Shown: positions 1 to 8,219 of the stretch, piece after piece
Position numbering within the stretch: position 1 is the first letter of the stretch
Layout: each line of letters starts with the position of its first letter
Assembly: GCA_023386645.1 (NCBI GenBank)
Contig: JAEWJI010000036.1
Location: 1-27,257 of the forward strand
DNA from: Pseudomonadota bacterium
GTDB lineage: Bacteria; Pseudomonadota; Alphaproteobacteria; Caulobacterales; Caulobacteraceae
Length of the DNA stretch: 27,257 nt
Direction: 5' to 3'
The notes under the pieces: generated by a model
The model's input: the letters and a program-made list of their open reading frames with translations, nothing else
Told to the model about the DNA's origin: nothing
Database searches by the model: none
Made by a program: the position numbers and the translations under genes

Positions 1-39
1 TGCCTCAAGAGCACCCAACATTCCCCGGGAGGGACCCCG

Positions 40-2016
40 ATGACCGGCACCGAGCCGCGTGCGCTCGCGGACGCGATCCGCTTCCTGTCCATCGACGCGA
101 TCGAGCGGGTGGGCGAGGGGCATCCGGGCACGCCGCTGGGCGCCGCCGACACGGTGACGGCGCTCTTCACCCGCCACCTCAAGTTCCTGGCCCGCGAGCC
201 CCTCTGGTTCGACCGCGACCGCTTCGTCCTGTCGAACGGGCACGGCTCGATGCTGCTCTATTCGCTGCTGCATCTCTCGGGCTACGAGGGCATCGCGCTC
301 GACGACATCACGCGCTTCCGCGAGCTCGGCTCGCCCTGCGAGGGCCACCCCGAATACGCCCCCGCCCACGGCATCGAGACCACCACCGGGCCGCTCGGCC
401 AGGGCATCGCCAACGCCGCCGGCATGGCGCTGGCGGAGGCCTACCTGAGCCGCTGGCTCGGGTCCGACCTCATCGACCACCGCACCTATGCCCTCGTCGG
501 CGACGGCTGCCTGCAGGAGGGGGTCGGCCAGGAGGTGATCTCGCTCGCCGGCCACCTGCGTTTGGGGAAGCTCACCTTCCTCTGGGATGACAACCAGATG
601 ACCGACGACGGCGCGATCGACCTCGCGCTGAGCGACGACATGGCGGCGCGCTTCCGCCTCAGCCACTGGCACGTGCAGGAGGTCGACGGCCACGACAGCG
701 AGGCGGTCTCGGCCGCGCTGCTCCTCGCCGGGGCCGATCCGCGCCCCTCGATGATCCGCTGCACCACCGTGATCGGCCGCGGCCTGCCCGGCGTCGAGGG
801 CACGCGGGCCGCCCATTCCGCCCGCATCCCGGCCTCCCTGAGAGCCGCCGCCCGCGAGGCCCTGAACTGGCCGCACCCGGCCTTCGAGATCCCGGCGGAG
901 ATCCGCGCCGCCTGGCGCGCGGCCGGCGAGCGCCATGCGCCTGCTTTCGAGGCCTGGACGCAGCGGGTTGCCGCCCTGCCGCCGGAGCGCCGCCGCCTCC
1001 TCGACCGCCTGCGCGAGGGCAGGCTGCCGGAGGGCTGGGACGCCCCCTTGCGGGCATTTCGCGAGGAGGCCGCCCGTTCGGGCCAGGCGCAGTCCGGCAT
1101 CGGCCTGTCGGGCGAACTGGTCGATCGCCTCGCCGACGCCATCCCCGAACTCCTCTCCGGCGCGCCGGACCTCGAGGGCGCGACCCAGCACAAGCGCCGC
1201 CTGAAATCCTTCACGGCCGAGGACCAGGGCGGGCGCTACGTCCATTACGGCATCCGTGAGCACGCCATGGGGGCGATGATGAACGGCATGGCCGCCCATG
1301 GCGGCGTGGTGCCGGTCGGCGTTACCTACCTGGTCTTCTCGGACTACCTGCGCCCGACCTTGCGGCTCGCCGCCATGATGGGGTTGGCCGTGCCCTTCGT
1401 GTTCAGCCACGACTCGATCGGCATTGGCCGCAACGGGCCGACCCACCAGCCGGTCGAGTACCTGGCCTCGCTGCGGGCCATTCCCAACATGCTCGTCCTG
1501 CGCCCCGCCGATGCCGTCGAGGCGGCGGAGTGCTGGGAGATCGCGATGCAGAACCGCGCCGGCCCGTCCTCGCTGATCTTCGCCCGGCAAGCCCTGCCGG
1601 CCCTGCGCCGCGACGGAGGGGCTGAGAACCGATCCGCCCGCGGCGCCTACGTGCTGGAGGAGGCCTCAGGGATCCGCCGCGTCACCCTGCTCGCCACCGG
1701 CTCCGAGGTCGCCCTCGCCGTCGAGGCCCGCCGCCGCCTGGAGGACGAGGGTATCCCGACGGCCGTCGTCTCGATGCCGTCCTGGGAATTGTTCGAGCGC
1801 CAGGACGCCGCCTATCGCCGCGAGACCCTGGGACCCGGGACGGTCCGGGTCGGGATCGAGGCGGCGGTGCGGCTCGGCTGGGACCGCTATCTCGGCGAGG
1901 AGGGCGGCTTCGTCGGCATGAGCGGCTACGGCGCCTCGGGGGCGGAGGCCGACCTCGCCCGGCATTTCGGGTTCACGCCGGAGCGGGTGGTGGAGGAGGT
2001 GCGGACGCGGTTGTAG
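40..2016 (+). CDS. tkt: Transketolase
   Basis: Full-length thiamine-diphosphate transketolase of 658 residues, the usual size. It moves two-carbon ketol units between sugar phosphates in the non-oxidative pentose phosphate pathway and is cytosolic. The N-terminal half carries the ThDP/metal motif, with GDG at residues 154-156 and the paired Asn at about 185 (DDNQ). The middle domain holds the conserved GIREHAMG stretch with the catalytic Glu at about 407, and the C-terminal domain begins near the LLATGSEVALAVEA segment. The ATG is preceded by a GGGAGGG Shine-Dalgarno about 9 nt upstream. It converges on msrB, with a hairpin between them. No Calvin-cycle or pentose-phosphate partner is visible in the window, so its operon context is cut off on the left. 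It could be a second, non-housekeeping transketolase copy; the sequence alone does not decide this. Confidence 0.96.
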   Translation: MTGTEPRALADAIRFLSIDAIERVGEGHPGTPLGAADTVTALFTRHLKFLAREPLWFDRDRFVLSNGHGSMLLYSLLHLSGYEGIALDDITRFRELGSPCEGHPEYAPAHGIETTTGPLGQGIANAAGMALAEAYLSRWLGSDLIDHRTYALVGDGCLQEGVGQEVISLAGHLRLGKLTFLWDDNQMTDDGAIDLALSDDMAARFRLSHWHVQEVDGHDSEAVSAALLLAGADPRPSMIRCTTVIGRGLPGVEGTRAAHSARIPASLRAAAREALNWPHPAFEIPAEIRAAWRAAGERHAPAFEAWTQRVAALPPERRRLLDRLREGRLPEGWDAPLRAFREEAARSGQAQSGIGLSGELVDRLADAIPELLSGAPDLEGATQHKRRLKSFTAEDQGGRYVHYGIREHAMGAMMNGMAAHGGVVPVGVTYLVFSDYLRPTLRLAAMMGLAVPFVFSHDSIGIGRNGPTHQPVEYLASLRAIPNMLVLRPADAVEAAECWEIAMQNRAGPSSLIFARQALPALRRDGGAENRSARGAYVLEEASGIRRVTLLATGSEVALAVEARRRLEDEGIPTAVVSMPSWELFERQDAAYRRETLGPGTVRVGIEAAVRLGWDRYLGEEGGFVGMSGYGASGAEADLARHFGFTPERVVEEVRTRL

Positions 2017-2096
2017 GGGGTGGCGCCGGCCTCCGGGTCGCCGCGCGCGCGCCACGGACTTCCGCTGACACTTTCCGAACAACGGTGGAGTGCGTC

Positions 2097-2122
2097 TCCC
2101 CTCTCCCACACGGGAGAGGGGA
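2097..2122. terminator. Hairpin between convergent tkt and msrB
   Basis: An 11-bp perfect stem (TCCCCTCTCCC / GGGAGAGGGGA) with an ACAC loop lies in the 149-nt gap between the two convergent stop codons. There is no clear T-run on either side, so it may act as a bidirectional terminator or simply be one of the CCCTCTCCC-type dispersed hairpins common in GC-rich alphaproteobacteria. Confidence 0.6.
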
Positions 2123-2165
2123 TCCCACGCCTTATTCGTCCCGACCAGATCAAACCGTTCGCGCG

Positions 2166-2609
2166 TCAGCCTGCGACCTGATCGAGATAAGCGCCGTAGC
2201 CCTCGGCCTCCATCCGGTCGCGGGGGACGAAGCGCAGCGAGGCGGAGTTGATGCAGTAGCGCAGGCCGCCCCGGTCCCGCGGCCCGTCCGGGAAGACGTG
2301 TCCGAGATGGCTGTCGCCGTGCTTCGAGCGGACCTCGGTGCGGATCATGCCGTGCGAGGTGTCGCGCAGCTCCGCGACGTGGGCCGGCTCGACCGGCTTG
2401 GTGAAGCTCGGCCAGCCGCAGCCCGATTCGTACTTGTCGGAGGAGGCGAAGAGCGGCTCGCCCGACACGACGTCGACGTAGATCCCCGGCGCCTTGTTGT
2501 CGAGGTACTCGCCGGTGCCGGGCCGCTCGGTGCCGTTCTGCTGCGTGACGCGGTACTGCTCGGGGGTGAGCCGGGCGATGGCGGCTTCGTCCTTCTGGTA
2601 GGTCGGCAT
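2166..2609 (-). CDS. msrB: Peptide-methionine (R)-S-oxide reductase MsrB
   Basis: A 147-residue MsrB that reduces methionine-R-sulfoxide in oxidised proteins. The catalytic Cys lies in the RYCIN motif near the C-terminus, and the probable resolving Cys lies in SGCGWPSF. The two CxxC zinc pairs of many MsrB proteins are absent, so this is the metal-free type, as in the Neisseria PilB MsrB domain. The start at MPTYQKDE is chosen because GGAG sits 9 nt upstream and the family begins here; the open frame continues further 5' but that part has no MsrB similarity. There is no signal peptide, so it should be cytosolic. It is transcribed away from the hybrid kinase, with about 280 nt between the two starts. 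Confidence 0.95.
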   Translation of the reverse strand: MPTYQKDEAAIARLTPEQYRVTQQNGTERPGTGEYLDNKAPGIYVDVVSGEPLFASSDKYESGCGWPSFTKPVEPAHVAELRDTSHGMIRTEVRSKHGDSHLGHVFPDGPRDRGGLRYCINSASLRFVPRDRMEAEGYGAYLDQVAG

Positions 2610-2889
2610 ACAGGCGGTCTCCGATCGTCCGTGGTTCGCGAGAGCCCCCATATGGGCCTGTGGACGGCGCGGGCGAAGGGGAGCGCCTGCTAACATGGTC
2701 GCGCTCGACGACGACACCTGGAGATGACCTGTGAACTGGGGGCTTCCCCGCGCCCGCCCTTCCGCCGGCTGCGGCATCGACGGTAAGGTCTCGACGGTGG
2801 TCGCGCGAGCCTTACCTGCACGGGCCTCACCCGGACGAACTCCATTCTGACCGGCCCGATGACCCCGCGACCCAACCCCTCCCTGCGGC
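2610..2889. other. Divergent intergenic region, msrB / hybrid kinase
   Basis: This 280-nt gap should hold the promoters for msrB (-) and the hybrid kinase (+). I see no convincing -35/-10 pair, no long inverted repeat and no small gene with a ribosome binding site. Confidence 0.4.
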
Positions 2890-5800
2890 ATGCCTGAGCG
2901 CACCGCCCCCGGACATCCCGCCTTCCTCGCCGGCGGCGGGAGGATGGGCGCGATGATGCGCGCCCACGACTGGTCGGATTCACCCCTCGGGCGGCCGGAG
3001 ACCTGGCCGGCCTGCCTGGGCGCGACCTTGAGCCTGATGCTCGGCTCGCGCTTCCCGATGTTCGCGGCGTTCGGGCCCGAGCTCGGCTTCCTCTACAACG
3101 ATGCCTATGCGGAGATCCTCGGCGACAAGCATCCCGCGGCGCTCGGCCGGCGCTTCCGCGACATCTGGGCGGAGATCTGGCCCGACATCGCGCCGCTCAT
3201 CGACCGGGCGCTCGCCGGCGAGCCGACCTTCTCGGAGGACATGCCGCTCCTGATGAACCGGCACGGCTACGACGAGCGGACCTGGTTCACCTTCTCCTAC
3301 TCGCCGTTGCGGGACGAGGCGGCCCGGGTCGTCGGCATGTTCTGCGCCTGCACCGAGACGACCGGGCGCGTCGTCGCCGAGACAGGCCTGCGCGAGGCGG
3401 AGGCGCGCCTGCGGGCACTCACCGACCACCTGCCGGGCGGCTACGTGTTCCAGATCGCCACGCCCCGCGACGGGACCGGCCGGCGCTTCCTGACCGTGTC
3501 GCAGGGCTTCGAACGGATGACGGGGGTGCCGGCGGAGGCCGTGCTGGCCGACCCCGCCGCGGCCTACGACCTGATCCTGCCCGAGCACCGGGCACGGATC
3601 GCCGAGGCCGAGGCGGGAGCGATCCGCGACCTGACGCATTTCGACGTCGAGGCGCCGATGCGCCGGCCCGACGGCCGCCTCGTCCATACCCGCATCATCT
3701 CGGCGCCGCGCCTCGTCGACGACCAGGTGGTCTGGGACGGGCTTCACCTCGACGACACGGCGCGCCATCGGGCCGAGGACCGCCTGCGCGAGAGCGAGGC
3801 CCGGCTGCGGCTCGCCACCGAGGCCGCCGAGGTCGGGCTGTGGGACGTCGACGTCGTCGCCGACACCTTGTACTGGCCGGCCCGCGTGAAGGCGATGTTC
3901 GGCATCTCGCCCGAGGTGCCGGTCTCGATGGCCGACTATTACGCCGGGATCCACCCGGACGACCGGGAGGCGACCGTCGCGGCCTATGCCGCCGCGGCGG
4001 ACCCCGCCCGCCGCGCCGTGTACGACGTGGAGTACCGCACGGTCGGCAAGGAGGACGGGCAGATCCGCTGGGTCGCCGCCAAGGGCCGCGGCCTGTTCGC
4101 GGACGGGGCCTGCATCCGCGTGGTCGGCACCGCCATCGACGTCACGGCCCGCAAGCAGGCCGAGGCGGCCTTGCGCGACAGCGAGGAGCAGTTCCGCGTC
4201 CTCTCGCAGGTGCTGCCCAACTTCGTCTGGGCCACCGATGCTCAAGGGCGCGCCACCTGGTTCAACGAGCGGGTCTATGCCTATACGGGGATTGTCCTGG
4301 GTCACCTCGACGCCGCGGGCTGGCTGGCGATCATCCACCCCGACGACCGGGCCCGCGTGGCGGCAGACTGGCAGGACGCGGTCGCGGGCCGCGCCGACTA
4401 CCAGTGCGAGTACCGCCTGCGGCGGTCCGACGGGACCTATCGCTGGTTCCTGGCCCGGGCGCAGCCGGTCCTGTCGAACGACGGGACGGTCACCCGCTGG
4501 GTCGGCACCAGCACCGACATCGACGACCAGAAGCAGATGATGGCCGAGCTGGTGCGGTTCAACGAGACCCTGGAGCAGCGGGTCGCGGAGCGCACCGCCG
4601 AGCACGACCGGGTCTGGCGCAACTCCCGCGACCTTCTGGTGGTGATCGGGGCCGACGGCATCTTCCGTTCGGTCAACCCGGCCTGGGAGGCGATCCTCGG
4701 CCACCACCCCTCGGACGTCGTCGGCCGCAGCTTCCTCGACTTCCTCTGGCCGGAGGATGCCGAGGCCACGAAGGCCGCCCTCGACGCCGCCGTCGCGGCC
4801 CGCCATCTCACCAATTTCGAGAACCGCTACACCCACCGGGACGGCACCCCGCGCTGGCTGTCCTGGCACACCTCGGTCGAGGGCGGCCTCGTCTTCGCCA
4901 GCGGCCGCGACGTCACCGCCGAGAAGGCCCAGGCCGCCGCCCTGGCTCAGGCCGAGGAGGCGTTGCGCCAGTCGCAGAAGCTGGAGGCGGTGGGTCAGCT
5001 GACCGGCGGCGTCGCCCACGACTTCAACAACCTGCTGATGGCGGTGATGGGTAGTCTGGAGCTGGTTCAGAAGCGCCTGCCCTATGACCCGCGCATCACG
5101 CCGCTGCTCGACAACGCCATGCAGGGGGCCCAGCGGGGATCCCTCCTGACCCAGCGGATGCTGGCCTTCGCGCGCAAGCAGGAACTCAAGGTCGAGGCGG
5201 TGGACGTCCCGACCCTGGTGCGCGGCATGATGGCCTTCCTGGAGCGGACGCTCGGGCCCAACGTCGAGGTGCGGATGCGCCTGCCCAGCAACCTCCCGCG
5301 CGTGCGGACTGATCCGAACCAGTTCGAGACGGCGCTGATGAACCTGGCGGTCAATGCGCGCGACGCCATGCCGGGCGGAGGGGTCATCACCATCACCGCA
5401 CGCGGAGAGCGGGTCGGGGAGGGCCGGGGCCTGACGCCCGGCGACTACGTCCGCCTGACGGTCGGAGATACCGGCGAGGGGATGGACGAGGACACCGTGG
5501 CGCGGGCCATGGAGCCGTTCTTCACCACCAAGGGCGTAGGCAAGGGCACGGGCCTGGGCCTGTCGATGGTGCACGGACTGGCGGCCCAGTCCGGCGGCAA
5601 GCTGGATATCCGCAGCCGGCCGGGCGAGGGGACCGAGGTCGAACTCTGGATGCCGGTGGTGACGGAGGCGAACCTGCCCACGGGCGGCGACGGCCCTGAG
5701 ACCCCGGCCGATCCCGCGCGGCGCAAGCTGCTGATCCTCGCGGTCGACGACGACAGCCTGGTTCTGACCAACACCGCGGCGATGCTGGACGACCTGGGAC

Positions 5801-6105
5801 ACGAGGTCATCGTGGCCTCATCGGGCCGCGAAGGCCTGGAGGCCCTGAAGGCGCGCCAGGACATCGACCTGATCATCTCCGATGAGGTGATGCCGCACAT
5901 GACCGGCTCACAGTTCGCCGAGGTGGTGCGCGAGAGCCGGCCCGGCATGCCCATCATCATCGCCACCGGCTACGCGGACCTGAAGCCTCGCAAGCCCGGC
6001 AAGCTCAACCTCCCCCGCCTGGCCAAGCCCTTCAGCCAGGTCGAACTGGCTCAGGCGGTGACGGATGTGATCGCGGGGCCGCCCGAGGGGGAGAGGACGC
6101 ACTAG
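2890..6105 (+). CDS. Multi-PAS hybrid sensor histidine kinase with C-terminal receiver
   Basis: A 1071-residue hybrid kinase with no transmembrane segment or signal peptide, so probably a cytosolic sensor. Order of domains: an N-terminal PAS-like sensor (about 45-160), then four more PAS/PAC units (about 170-290, 300-425, 430-555, 575-690). Next come a HisKA dimerisation domain with phospho-His at about 710 in AHDFNN, and an HATPase_c domain with N box NLAVNARDAM at about 818, GDTGEGM, and GTGLGLSMVHG at about 886. Last is a receiver domain with the acidic pocket in VDDDS (about 952-954), phospho-Asp 998 in ISDEVMP, Thr1026 and Lys1046. A coiled coil (ETLEQRVAERTAEHD) joins PAS4 to PAS5. The start is uncertain: ATG 2890 has no clear Shine-Dalgarno, whereas ATG 2953 has GGGAGG 9 nt upstream. 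However, the GGGRMG segment before the second site is often conserved in relatives. No partner regulator gene is adjacent. The signal it senses cannot be read from the sequence. Confidence 0.93.
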   Translation: MPERTAPGHPAFLAGGGRMGAMMRAHDWSDSPLGRPETWPACLGATLSLMLGSRFPMFAAFGPELGFLYNDAYAEILGDKHPAALGRRFRDIWAEIWPDIAPLIDRALAGEPTFSEDMPLLMNRHGYDERTWFTFSYSPLRDEAARVVGMFCACTETTGRVVAETGLREAEARLRALTDHLPGGYVFQIATPRDGTGRRFLTVSQGFERMTGVPAEAVLADPAAAYDLILPEHRARIAEAEAGAIRDLTHFDVEAPMRRPDGRLVHTRIISAPRLVDDQVVWDGLHLDDTARHRAEDRLRESEARLRLATEAAEVGLWDVDVVADTLYWPARVKAMFGISPEVPVSMADYYAGIHPDDREATVAAYAAAADPARRAVYDVEYRTVGKEDGQIRWVAAKGRGLFADGACIRVVGTAIDVTARKQAEAALRDSEEQFRVLSQVLPNFVWATDAQGRATWFNERVYAYTGIVLGHLDAAGWLAIIHPDDRARVAADWQDAVAGRADYQCEYRLRRSDGTYRWFLARAQPVLSNDGTVTRWVGTSTDIDDQKQMMAELVRFNETLEQRVAERTAEHDRVWRNSRDLLVVIGADGIFRSVNPAWEAILGHHPSDVVGRSFLDFLWPEDAEATKAALDAAVAARHLTNFENRYTHRDGTPRWLSWHTSVEGGLVFASGRDVTAEKAQAAALAQAEEALRQSQKLEAVGQLTGGVAHDFNNLLMAVMGSLELVQKRLPYDPRITPLLDNAMQGAQRGSLLTQRMLAFARKQELKVEAVDVPTLVRGMMAFLERTLGPNVEVRMRLPSNLPRVRTDPNQFETALMNLAVNARDAMPGGGVITITARGERVGEGRGLTPGDYVRLTVGDTGEGMDEDTVARAMEPFFTTKGVGKGTGLGLSMVHGLAAQSGGKLDIRSRPGEGTEVELWMPVVTEANLPTGGDGPETPADPARRKLLILAVDDDSLVLTNTAAMLDDLGHEVIVASSGREGLEALKARQDIDLIISDEVMPHMTGSQFAEVVRESRPGMPIIIATGYADLKPRKPGKLNLPRLAKPFSQVELAQAVTDVIAGPPEGERTH

Positions 6106-6172
6106 GGGCCCAGTCTATTCGCGACTCGCTGCCGTCGTCAGAGCAATGGCTGCTAACCACCCACAGGGGATC

Positions 6173-6199
6173 GTCCGCTCCCGACCCATTGCGGGCATT
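6173..6199. repeat. Degenerate GTCCGCT...GCGGGCATT intergenic element, copy 1
   Basis: GTCCGCTCCCGACCCATTGC followed by GGGCATT forms an imperfect inverted repeat (GTCCGC/GCGGGC). It resembles a second segment at 6477-6502. I recall similar GTCCGCTTTCCACCC-type repeats as common intergenic sequences in sphingomonads and Caulobacterales; this is from memory and was not checked. Confidence 0.35.
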
Positions 6200-6253
6200 G
6201 CGAGCGGCCTGCATCCTGAACCCCTGATAGGGTTACGCTGGAGGGAGGCGTCG

Positions 6254-6469
6254 TTGAAGCGAGCGAAGCGGTCGACCTTGTTCGTTCTCCTTTTTAACGC
6301 GGTGGGCGCGGGGCTAATCTCCGTCGGTAGCGCAGCCTTGGGAATTTATGCGGCGTTCGCGGGAGAGATTCCGAGCCTCAGTACCGGGCTAGCAATTGGC
6401 GCCATCTCGTTAGGCCATGGCCTTTTGAGTGCGTTGCTCTTCGTAATCTGGCGGCGGCTTCATCGCTGA
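6254..6469 (+). CDS. Small two-helix membrane protein, function unknown
   Basis: A TTG start at 6254 follows a strong Shine-Dalgarno (GGAGGGAGG, 5-nt spacing), giving a 71-residue protein. It has a basic N-terminus (KRAKR), one hydrophobic helix (about residues 8-33), a short loop with acidic and polar residues (GEIPSLS), a second hydrophobic helix (about 42-65) and a basic tail (WRRLHR). The arrangement fits a hairpin in the inner membrane with both ends in the cytoplasm. An ATG at 6146 in the same frame would add 36 residues but has no ribosome binding site, and that extension reads like translated non-coding DNA. Codons such as TTT, TTA, CTA, ATT and GGA are frequent here, unlike the neighbours. 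I do not recognise the family. Either a recently acquired or orphan gene, or a chance ORF. Confidence 0.5.
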   Translation: MKRAKRSTLFVLLFNAVGAGLISVGSAALGIYAAFAGEIPSLSTGLAIGAISLGHGLLSALLFVIWRRLHR

Positions 6470-6476
6470 CGTCGCG

Positions 6477-6502
6477 GTCCGCTTTCCACCTTTGACGCAC
6501 GG
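6477..6502. repeat. Degenerate GTCCGCT intergenic element, copy 2
   Basis: Begins GTCCGCTTTCCACCTTTGAC, sharing GTCCGCT, a central CACC/GACC and TTG with the segment at 6173-6199. The two copies flank the small membrane protein in the same orientation. The match is partial, so the repeat call is tentative. Confidence 0.3.
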
Positions 6503-6525
6503 TCGCACGGACCCCTTTCGGCGCC

Positions 6526-7476
6526 TTATGTCTTGGCTCGAGTGACCTGTGCGAGCACCCGCGAGTAGCTCGGCGCCACCTCCCGCCGTTCGGCCCCGGT
6601 CTTGGCTTCCAGCGCACGGTGCAGATCCGGCAGCCTCCAGCAGGGCACGTGCATGAACAGGTGGTGCTCGGCGTGGAAGTTGACCCAGTAGGGGGCGACC
6701 AGCGCGCGCTCCCACCACGAGGCGCGGGTGGTGCGGGCGGCGCGAAAGGGATCGGAGGCCGAACCCTCGACGCAGGCGTGTTCGGCGATGTTGCGGATGC
6801 GGGTGACGAAGGGGAACCAGGTCGCCATCGGCAGCAGCCACAGGACGAGATACGCCCACCATAGGCCCGCCGCGACGAAGCCGGCGAACAGGACAGCGTT
6901 GACGGCCAGGAACGGCAGGATCGAACGGCCGGTGACCAGCGCCTCGTAGTCGTGATTGTCGGTCGCGCGTTCGGCGCGGCGGCCGCGCAGGGCCGCGAGC
7001 GGCAGCATCACCCGCTGCTTGAGGAAGGTCTGGCCGGTCAGGTCGCGGATCATCTTGCGCCGCAGGGAGGCGGGCGAGACCGGGAAGGGGGCCGACAGGA
7101 CCAGGTCCGGATCCTCCGGCTGCTGGGTGAAGCGATGGTGGCTGAGGTGGTAGGGCCGGTAGGCGTCCAGGCTGGCCCCGATCGGCACGGCGCACAGCCA
7201 GTGGCCGAGGTAATCGTTGAGGCGCAGGTTCCGCGCGAGGGCCCCGTGGGCGGCCTCGTGCATCAGGATGGCCAGCCCGAGCTGGCGCGTCCCGATGACC
7301 ATGACGCACAGCGGGATCAAGATCGGCCATACGACGGCGACCGCGATGGCCAGCGCGATCACGGTCCAGCAGTGCGCCACCAGCAGCGCGCCTTTCCACC
7401 CCGAGCGCGCCTGAAACGGCGCCCACTCCTGGGGCGTGAACAGTTGGGACGGCGAGACGCGCGGGGCGGCGGGCAT
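6526..7476 (-). CDS. Membrane fatty-acid desaturase family protein
   Basis: A 316-residue di-iron membrane desaturase/hydroxylase. The three histidine boxes are present: HEAAH (73-77), HLSHH (110-114) and HAEHH (268-272), with EHAC at about 232 as an extra likely ligand region. Hydrophobic segments at about 30-70, 185-225 and around the first His box fit an inner-membrane enzyme with the iron site on the cytoplasmic face. The substrate (acyl lipid, carotenoid or other) cannot be told from the motifs; membrane phospholipid acyl chains are the usual guess. The start ATG at 7476 has no strong Shine-Dalgarno. It diverges from the membrane protein/XRE pair, sharing about 138 nt that include TGTCA-type boxes, so it could be co-regulated with them. 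Confidence 0.88.
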   Translation of the reverse strand: MPAAPRVSPSQLFTPQEWAPFQARSGWKGALLVAHCWTVIALAIAVAVVWPILIPLCVMVIGTRQLGLAILMHEAAHGALARNLRLNDYLGHWLCAVPIGASLDAYRPYHLSHHRFTQQPEDPDLVLSAPFPVSPASLRRKMIRDLTGQTFLKQRVMLPLAALRGRRAERATDNHDYEALVTGRSILPFLAVNAVLFAGFVAAGLWWAYLVLWLLPMATWFPFVTRIRNIAEHACVEGSASDPFRAARTTRASWWERALVAPYWVNFHAEHHLFMHVPCWRLPDLHRALEAKTGAERREVAPSYSRVLAQVTRAKT

Positions 7477-7532
7477 TGGGTCAGGATACCGTTCGGCGGG
7501 CGATGCCGAAACCCGGCGCGCGCAAGAGGGCC

Positions 7533-7599
7533 ATGTCAGGAACTAACGACATAAAGTCAGGTTGACATGACATGCGAGTATGTCATGTTCTCCTGACAT
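7533..7599. promoter_or_regulatory. Cluster of TGTCAGG/TGACAT operator-like boxes
   Basis: The desaturase/membrane-protein divergent region contains ATGTCAGG (7533-7540), AGTCAGG (about 7556), TGACAT (7563-7568), TGACAT (7568-7573), ATGTCA (7580-7585) and CCTGACAT (7592-7599). The core is a perfect 9-bp inverted repeat ACATGACAT-N6-ATGTCATGT (7565-7588). The outer ATGTCAGG/CCTGACAT pair is also inverted. A TTGACA at 7562-7567 could be a -35 box overlapped by the repeat, with no good -10. The adjacent XRE gene product is the obvious candidate binder. Confidence 0.6.
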
Positions 7600-7614
7600 C
7601 GACGGAGAAGCCTG

Positions 7615-8025
7615 ATGCTGAATGTGTGGAAGACCGGAACGCCGGCCCACCGGAAATACGTGGTGCGGACATACGCCTTCATGGTCCCCTATGTCCTGAT
7701 CTGCGTCTCCATGATGGTCACCGACGCCTTCGACGACATCATCGGCAGACCCGCCGGCTGGCTGCTGGCCGCCGCGGTTTCGGCCCCCGTGGTCGGCCAG
7801 CTGTGGGCGACCCTGAGCCTGATGCGCGACAGCGACGAGTTCGTGCGCGCCGTCACCGCCAAGCAGTTCATCGTGGCGGCCGGTCTGGCCATGGCGGTCG
7901 CGACCTTCTGGGGGTTCGCGGAAACCTTCGCCACCGCGCCCCACCTGCCCGGCTGGCTGATCTATGCGGCCTTCTGGTTCTTCTTCGGCTGCGTCGCGCC
8001 GTTCATCCGGGCGTCCAACGCATGA
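7615..8025 (+). CDS. Four-helix integral membrane protein preceding an XRE regulator
   Basis: A 136-residue protein with four hydrophobic segments at about 21-40, 46-65, 83-103 and 112-132, with basic residues at the N-terminus and between helices. This fits a small inner-membrane protein. No catalytic motif is visible. Its stop codon overlaps the start of the XRE gene (ATGA), so the two are translationally coupled. In many bacteria, small multi-helix membrane proteins pair with short XRE regulators in this way, with the membrane protein thought to modulate or be controlled by the regulator. This is known as a recurring arrangement, but the role here is inference. A GGAG lies 8 nt before the ATG (acGGAGaagcctg). 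Confidence 0.85.
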   Translation: MLNVWKTGTPAHRKYVVRTYAFMVPYVLICVSMMVTDAFDDIIGRPAGWLLAAAVSAPVVGQLWATLSLMRDSDEFVRAVTAKQFIVAAGLAMAVATFWGFAETFATAPHLPGWLIYAAFWFFFGCVAPFIRASNA

Positions 8026-8219
8026 AGAACAGGCTGAAGTTGCTGCGGGTCGAGCGCGGCTGGACGCAGGAACAGCTGGGCCAGGCGCTCGGCGTCTCGC
8101 GCCAGGCGGTGAACGCCCTGGAGACCGAGAAGCACGATCCGTCTCTCGATCTCGCGTACCGGATCGCCGTGCTGTTCGCCCAGCCGGTCGAGAGCATCTT
8201 CGAGAACCCCCACGCCTGA
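8022..8219 (+). CDS. Short XRE-family HTH transcriptional regulator
   Basis: A 65-residue protein that is almost entirely one helix-turn-helix domain: RGWTQEQLGQALGVSRQAVNALE is the canonical HTH_3 core, followed by a YRIAVLFAQPVESIFE tail typical of the compact, YozG-like or anti-restriction-type XRE regulators. It has no sensor domain. The ATG at 8022 overlaps the upstream membrane protein's TGA by 4 nt, which fixes the start. It probably binds the TGTCAGG-type boxes found both upstream of its operon and directly after its stop codon (8215-8229), giving autoregulation and possibly control of the downstream hydrolase. That assignment is inference from position. Confidence 0.92.
   Translation: MKNRLKLLRVERGWTQEQLGQALGVSRQAVNALETEKHDPSLDLAYRIAVLFAQPVESIFENPHA

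Noticed and set aside
2980..5802. A 940-codon open frame antisense to the hybrid kinase
   Set aside because: It is an exact antisense shadow of a clear multi-domain gene in very GC-rich DNA, where stop codons are rare in that frame. Its translation is rich in Arg, Gly, Val and His and has no recognisable domain.
6146..6253. Longer, 107-residue form of the small membrane protein
   Set aside because: The ATG at 6146 has no ribosome binding site, and the extension overlaps a degenerate intergenic repeat. The TTG at 6254 has a strong one.
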